A stretch of 64,000 nt of DNA from Oikopleura dioica (taxonomy: Eukaryota > Chordata > Appendicularia > Copelata > Oikopleuridae). Where the stretch lies: the NCBI GenBank assembly GCA_907165135.1, contig OU015566.1, forward strand, positions 9,222,157 through 9,286,156, in the 5' to 3' direction. The notes beneath the pieces are model-generated. The model worked only from the letters and a program-made list of their open reading frames with translations. It was not told the DNA's origin and did not search any database. Positions within the stretch are counted from its first letter, which is position 1; each line of letters begins with the position of its first letter. This document shows, in pieces, positions 33,009 to 44,480 of this stretch. The position numbers were made by a program, and so were the translations under genes.

Positions 33009-34519
33009 ATAATAAAATACGTCTGACCTTGACGCCCGATACTTGACTTTTCCTTTGAAGCTAGAATTTATTTTTCGAAAAAATATACGTGTCGTATGCT
33101 TCGTTACTTGAGCGCGTATTGTATAAACAAGTTCTAAAGAGAGGGCGATTTTTAGATTCAAAAGTTTATTAGTCAACAGCAGCTTCATTAAAAATCCGAA
33201 TTTTAACAAAAAGACTGCAGGATAATTAAAGAATTGGACAGTGTTATTCATCGCCAGGAAGGATTCGTTTTTCATTCTTTTTTTCTCGAGTGACGGTCTT
33301 TTTACAGGGTGGCGTTTTTTCATTCGATTGATTGCCATACGCTTAAGAGGTTGAAACTAAATTTTAGCTCACCTGATGGCGCTGTACAGAGGAGAATTGT
33401 GAAGATGCGCGGCTTATCTGTAGATTAAGGACTCCATTTTTTGTCTGAAAGAAAATTTAGCATCTTTTTTTTTGGGAAGTTTTCTTTAAGGGTCGCCTGA
33501 AATTTAAAATTGCATATCGTTAGGTCATAAGTGCGATATTTTACGCGCCCATTTTTTTTCACGAAAAAGGAGATATGGCTCAGTCGAAAATTATCGCCCA
33601 GAAAATTATTCTCAAGTGATAGTGAGTGAAAGTCCACCGTGAAAGCTCATCCCGTTTTCTAGCGCATTTGCAATTTCACATTTAGAAATTTACAAATTTA
33701 AACTTTGCGTTTCTAAAGTCAGTTTTTCTTTCTTCACATTTGAGGCGCTCGGGAGAGCTTTCAAATCAGGATCAAGGCGATTTTGGAGATTAGCTGGATA
33801 GAGGTCACGGGATCGGGCGACTTATTAATTTTGCTTGATCACACGTGCTAACTCCTGCGCTAGAAATTTACCGTAGATTTTTCTCAAGTCAAAATTCACA
33901 ATTTTATTGTCAATTCAAATGAAGCAGGAAGCCTCGAGAATGTTAAGTGACATGTTCGAGGGACCATTCTTTGTTCATGTAATAATGCGATAAAGGCGCA
34001 TTATTACCTCGCTTCCCATGGGAAGGTAACTTTCGAGGAACTTACCCTTTAGACAGTGGTTGGAGCTTGGTTAATTTGGCTGGCGTCAACTCCAGGGATT
34101 TGCTTGGCGTAGTCTGCTAGGTCCAGTTTCTTGTTGCGTTTACTGTATTTGCTGGTCAGCACAGCTCTATACTTTTTATTCTTTTTTTAATTAATTTTAA
34201 GGAAGGTCACGATTCTGCGTGCCTGCCCGTCAAAAATTCACGAGCTCTCCCCTCAGCTCCCACCTAAGACAGAAGAGCCCGAGTCTGTTTGTTGTATATT
34301 TTCTTCTAACCAAAGCCAGTTCACATCCTCTCTTCCCACACATAATCTCAAGTGACAGTCGCGTTTTATTCCACAACGGATATCAACCTTGAAATTTGAA
34401 GCAATACCAACATCAAAATATTTATCATGGGAAAATGCGTTTTTGATCCTTGTTTTTCAAGGGCTTAAAAAGAACAAGCAATTTTTCATTGACTTTTTTT
34501 CTTTTAAAAAGCCGCAAGC
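33009..34519. other. No gene recognised
   Basis: Start of the long gene-poor stretch. A CTCF-like TGATGGCGCTG occurs at about 33372. A 135-codon minus-strand frame opposite the chromodomain gene 3' end is Lys/Phe-rich and looks like chance. Confidence 0.4.
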
Positions 34520-35608
34520 CAGGGCTCTAAATCGCGGGGGCGTGCGCCGGGAGCAGCCAAGTCAAACCGCGCGCGCGAACAAAACTCTTGGGCGCCCTCC
34601 CCAAAAAATTCGGGAGCAACATTTTTCAGCGCTCACGGCGAGTGCCGGGCGCGCCCGAGCCTCCTGTTCGCGAACCAAGGGCTCGATCGCGCCTAGGTTC
34701 TGGCGGAGCGCGGATTGAGCGAGCAGCGCCGATGTACCAGGGCGACTAACGCGAAGTCCTACCTCACTCGGTCGCCATTGATTTTTCAGAAAAGCTTTTT
34801 CGAAATTTATTTCTGTTAAACATATCTACATTCTCTCAGCCTTCAACTCCCACTTGCAGATTTTGCTTATCACAATTAATTCTTGAGCTAGAGTGAGAAA
34901 GAGAAATTCAACTAAAAAGGCATAAACTCCTGCGAACTTTATTTGTTCTCAACGAAATTTGATTCACCGAAAAGCCGAGAAAATTCTGTACTAAAGTTAC
35001 CTAATGGGGTTATGATAACAATCACCTGTCGAGTGGAAGGTGAGCTTTTCCAAAGTGGATCGGTTCCACAGCGGGCGTTCGCGCTGCACGAGGCAATATT
35101 TTGGCTTGTTTGCGCTTGATTCCCGCAAAGTATTCGCTAATAACTATGGTCCATAGTCTTAGACTACTTAGACTCCATAGAATGAATTACGGATTCTTAT
35201 TACTACTTAAATGATATTCATAAGACCTCATTAGATAACTTTTGATCAGAATTTTTCGACTTTCCGCCTAGGTTAAAAGCATTAAACTACAATAGATAGA
35301 AGAGTGTATATAAATTATGCATGCAAAAGAATTTTTGAAAAAAGCTCATGTCAAAATTCATAATGAAGATAATTCATCATAATTTTGAAAGATATTCTTC
35401 AGGGAAAGATTCTTTCATTCAATTTTTTACAAGCTGATCGATAGTAAACCGAGAAAAGAGGCGCAACCTCGGACCCGCCGTCGCTTTCATTTTGAAATTT
35501 TGCTCCCCAACTTGCTCGGGAGGGCGCCGCTTGCTCCCGAGATTCTCGTTCGCGCTTGCGTTCAAATTCTGGCGCTCACGGCGCGCGCCCCCGCGATTTG
35601 AAGCCCTG
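34520..35608. mobile_element. 1089-bp hAT-type non-autonomous element with 8-bp target duplication
   Basis: Ends CAGGGCTCTAAATCGCGGGGGCG and the inverse of CAGGGCTTCAAATCGCGGGGGCG are typical hAT termini. The element is flanked by perfect CCGCAAGC duplications (34512-34519, 35609-35616). The first ~220 bp and last ~150 bp are very GC-rich, unlike the AT-rich middle. The target site is the dispersed palindrome GCCGCAAGCGGC. No transposase inside. Confidence 0.92.
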
Positions 35609-35616
35609 CCGCAAGC

Positions 35617-38600
35617 GGCTTTTCTCCGTCAATAATCTTTTCGAACATTTTTGAGTCTACAAAGAGACACAGTAAGAAAAAAAATGCTTTTTCTTGCAAT
35701 GAGATCATTGCTTTACCGCAAAATGCGTGTTCCTACGTTTTGGTTGATAATGTTCGGGCAAGCCGTTTTTTTTCTGGACAGACACTGCTTCAGGTTTAGT
35801 TTTTATGGTCTCCCTTTTTTTTTCTTGAGACATACGAAAACTATGATTAGCGGCCGCACTGTTCAAGGCGCCTTTTGCGGCGGCCAATTCACGTGCGTAT
35901 CTGCGGATAACCCGCAGAGAAGAAGTGATAACGGACGTGTCATTAGACCGTCGTATTCTCTTGATTTTAAGAAACGGTTTTGTATTAATCGCCATCTGTG
36001 GAAAAGAGAATGTCCCTGGCATATTTGCATTTCCCACCTATTCGTTTATCTCAATCCTTACTTATGCGAACAAGTCAGCTTCGGAATTGGGAAAATATTC
36101 CGATCCCTTCCGACACGGGCCAAATGCACACTCGCAAATCTGATAACGCCGTTTCAGCCTTATCGCCACCTTCGAATGTTAAGTTAGCCGCTTTTCTTTT
36201 TCGCTCAAAAACGTGCCGCTAGAATTGGTAAACAACTCTCCCCTCGTCAGAGCTTCCTTTTAGAGAGCTCGTCTTATAACGAGCACAATCCGTAGAAAAG
36301 GCAGAGTTCAATTATGCTACCATAATAAGCTGAGAGAATAAAAGAGCATCGAAAATATGCGTTTTTCGAATTCTATCCCCCGTTGAATCGACCTCAGCCC
36401 GCGAACACGCAATTTCACAATTGTCAATTGAGAAGTTGGTCGCTAGTATTATGGTTTGAGATGATTAGACTGCAGAAAATGTAAATTTTCACGTTGTTTA
36501 ATTATTTGCACGGGTGGGGGCTCGGACATTCTTCCAGAATTAATGGTTTATTTTTAAAAGAACTAGCACCGAAGATCTTTTAAAGCTTCCTTAGTACTGT
36601 ACACGAAATCCTTAATCGTAATGGAGAGAATGTGAAAGTTGGTTATCGTTGCAAAATGACATGAAGTATTCCGAGATTGGCCGGAGTACTTGGACCGCGA
36701 GCGCGGGCTAAATGGAGAATTCCGCGCCCTAAATCCAGCCACAAGAATGGGACCCCTCTCGCGCTCATCCCCTTGTTTGGAACATAATGCGGAGCGCTAC
36801 TTGTTTGACAACGGATCAAAATATTCTTCAAATAGAATTCTTCCTCAGACTTTTTAAGCGAGAGAAACACCTCACGAATTCAAACTGATATAAATATTCT
36901 TCAATAAGAATTTCTTAGTTATTGAAGAAAAAATGAAGTTATCACTTTGAATTTTGAATTTTGAATATTAAAACTAAAATGTGCTGACCATGCCTGACGC
37001 CAAAGATCTCCCGAATCGCCGTCACTTTTTCGCCTTCTTCTCGCTGCGAGTCACGTGTCTGTAGTGTCGGTTTTGACAGTAGTGTCCTTATAAAAGAAAT
37101 GGAAGGTGCTGCACCGGTCCGGGCGGGCGTTCTTCCGCAAAGTTCTAACTCAATTTACACGGCTCCCGCCTGAGTGACCTTTTTGCGGCCGTCTTCTTTT
37201 ACAACAAAAATGGAGTTGCGTGAAAAGGTGTTTTAAAAATTACCGCACTTTCGGTATACAAACAACCGCCTCAATGTTGAAATAAGTAGAGTTTCAGCTT
37301 CATGGTCCATGAATCATGGAAATTAAAGCAATTATCGGTGAAAAAATTGGATAGTTGCGGAATATCAAATATTTAACGGGGTCGAAATCGACTAGCTGAT
37401 TTTCAAGGACAATTTTTCTCAGAAAGAACGGAGATCCGCGGCTTCGAGCTTCAAAAGAAAAAAAAAGCCGCGCGATCTGCTGCTTTCATATTTTTTTCCA
37501 AAAGCCGCAAGCGGCTCCTTGAAGTGCTTATTGTTGCGATCAGATTGATTCCAAATTATCTAATGCTCGTTGAAACCACCGCGGAGAGAGTTTCTCGTGA
37601 GTTTTTCCCGCTTTCTTACCACTTTTTCGCGATAAAGGGTTTCTAGCTTTGCTGAGCAAGGGCGCATACTTGACTCGCAAAAGCACGCGGCCCTCCTGAC
37701 AAACCATAATCCTTCGACCCAGCTGAGGAAATTAAAGGATTAGTCCAAGGATAATAGGCGCTTGGCGGCCAATCGCGGAAAAATATTTCGCTAAAACGTG
37801 GTTACCGAAGAGTGATTAAAGCCTTTGCATAACTCGGCAAGCACGAAATAAATTCGTTTGTTTTGATTAATTGGAAATAGAAACATACATTTAGACTGAC
37901 TCTTAAAATAGTTTCACTTTTACAGTTTTTTCTCTAAAAATGAAAGATGAAAATCGAGAAGCCGCTTGCGGCTTCGAGTAAAAGAACTTCTAGGTCGCGG
38001 CTAAAGTGTCCATTTTATCCTCGAAGCCGCACGCGGCTTTTTGATTTTTTCCTAAGCTTCATCAAAAAAGCGCTGACATCAGCTCCGAGAAAAAACGCTG
38101 TTGAAAATCTCACGTGAACCGCAATAGCTAACTGGATCACTTCAAGTCGCACCCTCTGGCTCGAAAGGTGTGAAGTCGGTTTCTTAACCTTTGGGCGCAC
38201 GTCATCCGGTTTTCCGTTTTCCTTGAAGGCCGGTTCTGTAACGCAAAAGCAGGTTCCTTCAAATTAAAAACTCAAAGCGGATCCGCGCTGGTTAAATGTC
38301 GTCTTACAGATTTTAGACGAAAGAGGGTACTTGAGTCTTTCGCAACGGAAGCGACAGGAAGTCGAAAGAACGGGCTTAAGGTGACCCCGTGGGGCGTAAT
38401 TTCAGACTTAATAAAGTGAGGTCTAAGTGAGAGCAGGGCCTTTTTCTTTTGGGCCTACATCATGTAGGCCCTACATGAAGCTTATCTAATTATGTAATTT
38501 TGATCAATTTTATGCAAGCAGCTTATCTCCCAAACCACGTTTCTTCAAAGCCTTTTTTTGAAAGAAAAAAAAATAATAATTTTGGAATTTGAAGCAACCC

Positions 38601-38657
38601 GCAAGCAATTCGAAATTCAGCGGGGCGAAAATTCCCTCTCCTTGGAAATTTTCAAAC
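35617..38657. other. No gene recognised; palindromic GCCGCAAGCGGC-type repeats
   Basis: Overlapping open frames on both strands at 35651-36222 show no family resemblance. Copies of the short palindrome AGCCGCAAGCGGCT and variants occur at 37503-37516, 37959-37974 and 38023-38038. A TAGGCCCTACATCATGTAGGCCCTACATG-like palindrome is near 38450. Confidence 0.45.
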
Positions 38658-38842
38658 TTGGAAGAATTTAAAAAGGCGAAAAATCATGTCAAAACCTCCC
38701 AGAAGCAATCCACAAGCGGCGCCGATCATTATCGTCAACAGGATGCCGACAAATGCCAACACTGCTGCCTGAACAACGGTTTCCAAAAAATCAAAAATTC
38801 TAGTGCCAGAACGAGGTCTAAGGGGAAAGCTAACGGGTCTTT
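38658..38842 (-). CDS. Candidate transmembrane exon of an unidentified gene
   Basis: Between an acceptor (TATCAG) and a donor (CAA|GTTTGA) on the minus strand, a 60-codon frame encodes a polar lead, then the very hydrophobic VVQAAVLAFVGILLTIMIGA and CGLLLGGF. The length, flanking splice signals and membrane-like character suggest a real exon of a gene with large introns, but I found no partner exons. Confidence 0.3.
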
Positions 38843-39843
38843 CTGATAGATCAGCCTTTATTTTAAAAGAAATGTAGGAAGAGCTAATCTTGGGTTACAC
38901 CCTTATGTCAAGAACTATTCTATATAACTGATAGTACTGTATTTCACCATATTAACGACCCCCTTGCCCTAAAATAAATTTATGCAGTACAACATGTTTT
39001 TTATGTTTCTTACGAAGTTATATCTATTTTAAGACCATCTGGAAAAATCCATTTTTGCGAGTGAAAAATTGAATTGAAACAGTTACGCTCGCGCCAATTC
39101 GTAATTGATATAATAAGGAGTTATCGTTCTTTTTAGAAGCCGAGAACGAGGTTATGATACGATCAAAATTACGCTGCCATATGAGCAGGGGTGAGAAAGT
39201 GATTGGATCACTTAACCGCGGTTAATTTTGTGACAGGCGATACTCTATGAGAAAATAACAACTAGAAGGGTAGAAAGGTTAGGGTAAATTATGAAACAAA
39301 TCAGTGCCTCGTTGCGCTAATTAGTAATTACTTAATTTTTAATTGAAAATGATTTGAAACCGTAACAAATACTGAATCGTTTGGTCGACGGCCATTGTCT
39401 GTCTTGTTTTGTTTTAGTATTTGTTGTTTCTTCTTTCCGATTTCTGTTTTATTTTTCTTAAATTCGTTGATTTTTTAAACCCCCGACGAATGCGTCTATT
39501 GAGTTCTTCCGCTGCTTCTTTTCTCAAAAAAGTGCGTCGAAAAATGTGTCTTTCCCAAATGCGTCAAGAAATTTCTGCGCAAGTTGAGAAGCTCTTCTTT
39601 TTTTTCGGTCGTTGAAACTTCTTCAGTCGTGATCAATAACCGTGAATTCTTTCCACGTCGTTTTCAAATGCCTATCGTGATGTTCCACTGAAAAGAGAAC
39701 GTTAAGTTATGTAGACCGGGAGAGGAATTGGAAGTAGGGATGAGCTGCAATGGGAGAAAAATGGAATGGGAAGAACTGGATTTTCAAAAAGAATGATCGG
39801 AATCTGTTACCGAAAATTGTCATCAAAGAATCTACAGAAAATG

Positions 39844-39860
39844 AAAACAGCGCCCCCTAG
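39844..39860 (-). promoter_or_regulatory. CTCF-like motif
   Basis: CAGCGCCCCCTAGGG read on the minus strand is CCCTAGGGGGCGCTG, which fits the vertebrate CTCF core (CCANNAGGGGGCGCT) closely. Sequence match only. Confidence 0.35.
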
Positions 39861-42800
39861 GGTCGAGTTGAGCTTTGTTTCTGATTGGCCAAAATGTTCA
39901 TGACTTTCTGTTTAAAATACTTAGGGAGGATTTTTTATGACCGAGACATTCTAAACCCGACTTAGAGCATAAGTTCTGTTTACCACACGAAGCTCGGCAC
40001 CCGAACCACATTAAACACATCTTTCCCTGGCGCCAAAACTAAATAACAAACCTGCCATAATACTTTTTACAGCTTTGTAGATTATAAAATAAATCATTCT
40101 TTTTTGTTAAAAAAAAATAAATAGGCAAAATGAACCCCAATTTCGACACTATACCAAAGCGGCTATAATTTTTTTGATGAAGAAAAATATTTAGATTAAG
40201 ATTTAAAACAGAATTGAGAAAAATGATATTTGTCGATTTCATAATTTCAACGGTTATTTTCTGAAAATATTCATTGATCAGGTAAGTTGATCAAGCTAAT
40301 TGCTTAAAAACAACATCTAAGAGTTGTCTTACGAGAACGTTATTTACGATGACATTACGCTTTTTTTTCGCAGCGCGGGTTTGTATAAAAATCAAACACA
40401 ATGTTTCAAAATCGAAATGAGTTCCCTTCAGGGATTATTTTGAGAAGGCCGGGCCACTCGAGGCGGCGCGGGTTTCTTCGTTTACAAAAATTAGAAGTGG
40501 ACTGGAGCCCCCCTCTCTCTCTCTCCTTAGGCTTGCCTAGGTGGCTACTCGAATTTCAAGCTGCCAATGAAAGAAAAAACCTAACGCTACAAGTTTCGAC
40601 TTTCGGGATCCAGTCAAAATCACGTGGATCACTTAAGACTCAAAAGTGATAGATCACTTCAAAACTTGAGCCAGAAACATTCATTAAAATATTACTTCAA
40701 GTCAAAAAAATAACCAGGATAAACCGAGAAAAGACCGATTTTTACTGTATCTCTTCGGAGAGGATGTTCTGTTGAAGAATATCTTCCTGAAGTAAGACGA
40801 GTAGGTTTAACGTGTCGAATAAGATCTATGTGTCAATTTAAAGCGGATTACCAGGTCCGACTCTTGACAAAAGCCGCAAAATCAAGCTAACGTGAAAATC
40901 GAGCTTGTCTGTGAAATTCTGGTTCCATCAAAATCCCGATTCAAAATCGCGATAATTTATAACATTTCCGTTTTTTTCGTTCTTTGATCAATTTTCTTTT
41001 TACTCACCTCTGGACTTGACAACCTGAATCAGGTTCCAGAAAAAGCTCTAATAAAAGCCCTATAAAAGCTCTAAAAATAAATTATAGCGCTCTTATTTCA
41101 ATTTGAAAGACAAAAAAGAAGGTTTAAAATCTTAAGAGCCGCTTAGTCAGCAGATTTGTTTCATTTCTCCGCGGAGATACTAGGCCTGAACTGGTGTATT
41201 TTGTGAACATGAGATGATCTAAAAATATTTTGAGCAAAGCAAAGGGATGATCTTATCGCAGGCGGGAAGAAAGAAAGAGCGAAAGAAGAGCGATAAGGGA
41301 TCAGATCCGAACTTCGCCCAATCTTGACTCTTTCGCGGTAAGTTACGAAACAATTTTCTTCGAAAAAAATTTTTTTTCGAAATTTTTGCGAACCAAAATT
41401 CGTGTCTTTAAGTTAAAAAGCATCTCATAACAAGCTGTAAGGGCGAATTAAAATCTGCTCCGACTTAAGACGATTTGAAAAAGGAGGAAAATTCTCGGCG
41501 CCTTGAACATGTGTACCGTACGCTGCAGAAATGTAATCAAAGTTGTGTTGGTGTCCAAATTTAGAGTGCTTGAAATTATGTCATGTGCGACGAGGGCTGA
41601 CGTGGGAACCGAACTTTTTTTTGAAGAAAATAAATTACAAATTTCCTCGTTGGAATGCTCCTCAAGTGGAAAAAAGGGAGAAGAGAATGGTTCATCTAGA
41701 ATTCACAGAAAGTGACACCTAGGTCAGCCGAGAAGACTTCTATAATGAAACGAAGAAGGTCTTTGAATAAGGGTCTCTCGGAATTATTTTGATTTTTTTT
41801 TATTAAAAAATTTTTATTCAGCTAGAATCTTATCTAACTCGTGGATTACGAAGAACCATTTTAGCTTCTCCCTTAATTCTACGATTTTCAGTTGCAAAAG
41901 CGAAAATGAATCCTTTTTAACGATTTCATCATTTCGTGCTGGGCACGGTGATCCCCGCGCTAAACTGGGCGCCATTCTAAATTTCCGTCGTATTTTGATC
42001 GTAATCCCCGATCGCGCGTTGACCCTTCCTGCCCAGCTCGAAAAGATCTGGTTATTCCGGCTCAACCCTTTTTCAGAATCATTTTTATTAGAATTTCGAA
42101 AGAAATTTATACCGAGAAAGTATCTAAAAGGAGTCTTAAATCTTATCTTCAGTAAAAAGCGGGTTCAAGCAAAAAATGGATGGACATAATTGCAGCTCGT
42201 GCGGAGGAGGAAACAAGCGTTCAATGACAATTGCGAGGTACAACTCGGCAATCAATTGTGACTTTCTGTCAAAACTAAGAGCCACGAAAAGAGAGAGGAC
42301 CCCAATCATTTATTCTCCGAGTCTAAAAACGGAAACCCCGCAACGATGAATAAACCCCGAATTTTCAGCCGAGAGAAATCGCTAATTTTCTAAAATGAGC
42401 TGACATTTTTAAAACCAGCCTGTTGCTATTACACATTAATCAACCTTTTTAGCTTATCTGTCAAGTGATGTTCAAAAAGAGTACACTCTCGCCTTATCAG
42501 TGATAAGTTATCACTCCTTTTCCATGCCTCGCAAACGAGCTTAAACGGTAAGCCACTTTACTTACTACACTGTTCCTGCTCTAAAAAGGGATGAAAATTC
42601 TAGGGCGCGCGAGATCAAAGGGAGCGGATTTGTTGGTTTTACCAACGTAAAAGTCTTAATATCTTGCGTAACGAAATTAGAATTCTGCATCACTAGAACT
42701 CTAAAAGGCTTTCACCGTTTCAGCAGCTCGATACTGTCACACGTTACAGTCTTCACGACGCCCACTGCCGGTAGAAGACTAATTTGAGAGGCACCACACC

Positions 42801-44407
42801 TGGCGGTTTCGAAACTCAATTGAGCAACTCAATTCCACTAAAATTCGTTTCTTTTTTTTCAAATTGGAATTTGAATATTGTTTTCCGAAAAAAAAGCGGA
42901 AAGCATTTCGCGGTGAATGAGCCGCGAAAATCCGCTTATCGATATTCCGCTAAAGATGGTGAGCAGGTGGCACTCGCGGTCGGTCATTGTTTGCCGCGCA
43001 TTTCACGCCGCGGCGAATTTTTGAAACAGTAAAAAGCAGGTTTTATAAAAATGGGATAAGTGTTTATAAAATTTGCGCGAATTTGATTTTGCGCAATTAT
43101 TTTGTTTCAAAAGAGCCTTCTGATATATAAAAGCGTTAGTTTTGCTTTCTGAAGAAATATGGAAAAGCCGCCTGCGGCTTTTGATTTTGAATGTCTCGGA
43201 GCCGCAAGCGGCTTCTCGACTTTGAATTTATTGCGTAGTCAGCAGCTTCTAGTGCTTGGAAAAAACCTGTGTTTTTTCTTCTTTTGCGCAGAAACTCATA
43301 CTGAAAATGCGCGTCTCGGAAATACCGGACAAAATCTTATGCAGGAGCAAGATTTTTAAGGTGCTTACTCCCACGTTTGCTGAGTGCTAGGCTCGGTAAG
43401 CGCGATAAGCATCAGAAGAAATGCACCCCCTTAATTCCCTGACAAGGGATGAGACTGTTTGCACTCGGATATCTAAAGAGACGTTGGCGAATTTTCGAAT
43501 TTGTATGTGGTTCCAACTCATTTTTTCAAATCCTATTTTTATTTGAAACACAAAAAGAGCTGACCTCGGAATTTGAAAATCGATTTGTTCATGAGTTCAA
43601 GTGAAGCCGCAGAAAATCGTTTTCCTTTTTCATTTTTTGCCAAGAGTCTTTAGTGACGAATCAAATTGAATTTTTCGTAGATCAGACGATTTCATAAGAA
43701 GGCATCAATTTTCACTTCAAAGAACGCTAGAATAATGAGCCACAAAAATCAAACGGCGAGATATTCAAAGCTCAATATTTAATTTAAACGGATAGATGTT
43801 TTTGAGCCGATTTTCCAACAGCTCTTTCTTTCTTAGATAATATTGTGACGCCCTTAACTTCTTGCTCAAGAAAGGGGAAACTAAGGGTGTCACCTAACCT
43901 TGGTTACTGTAACAGCAATAAGTTTGCGAAAAATGAGGCTTTTATTTGAGAACCAATCAGAAGCAAGATATTTCGCTCGCTTGGTGGCGCTGTTTGAAAA
44001 AAAAATCATTTCTAAAACCAAGTTCGGAGAACTCTTTTAGTGAAAATATACACCATTTAGTTCCGCGATAAAAAGCCTCCGGAATTTTTGAAATCCGCAA
44101 AATCATCGCTTTTGATTTTCCTTATCATAGCAGAAATAAGCCCCCGTGTCGTTTATGTTCCTTGGTCAATTAGACCCAGATAACAAGCTGTCGGTAAATG
44201 ACAGATTATGACAAATGGCGGGCAACTTTCAGGAATTTGAGATCTTGAAATATTCATCAAACGTCAAGGTCGCCAAGAGTGGGGGACTTCCGAGCTCTTT
44301 GAGTTCTAACAAATCGTCTAATCGATCAAAATAGAAAATCTCCAATTCTGCTGATCTTTTATCTTGGTCAAAAAGGATCAAAAAGAATTGCTATCTGATC
44401 CGAGAAT

Positions 44408-44480
44408 CAAGAGAAGCGCCATCCAGCGACTTGATTTTCTCGATTCTGATTGGTCCTTCTGAGAGAAGCGCCATCTAGTG
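44408..44480 (-). promoter_or_regulatory. Two tandem CTCF-like motifs near a CCAAT-type word
   Basis: GAAGCGCCATCCAGCG (about 44411) and GAAGCGCCATCTAGTG (about 44462) repeat the same 16-bp word about 51 bp apart, with GATTGGTCC between. On the minus strand they read C(T/A)(A/G)GATGGCGCTTC, resembling invertebrate CTCF sites. The same word (AAGCGCCATCTATCG) occurs at 3931 near the tRNA gene. Confidence 0.35.

Noticed and set aside
32931-33338. 135-codon minus-strand frame
   Set aside because: Antisense to the chromodomain gene's last exon and 3' flank, Lys/Phe-rich, no family match.
34389-34718. 109-codon frame rich in Arg/Ala
   Set aside because: Its second half is the GC-rich end of the hAT-type element at 34520.
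35651-36222. 178-codon plus-strand frame with overlapping frames
   Set aside because: Several frames are open at once, with Phe/Arg-rich composition and no splice or family support.
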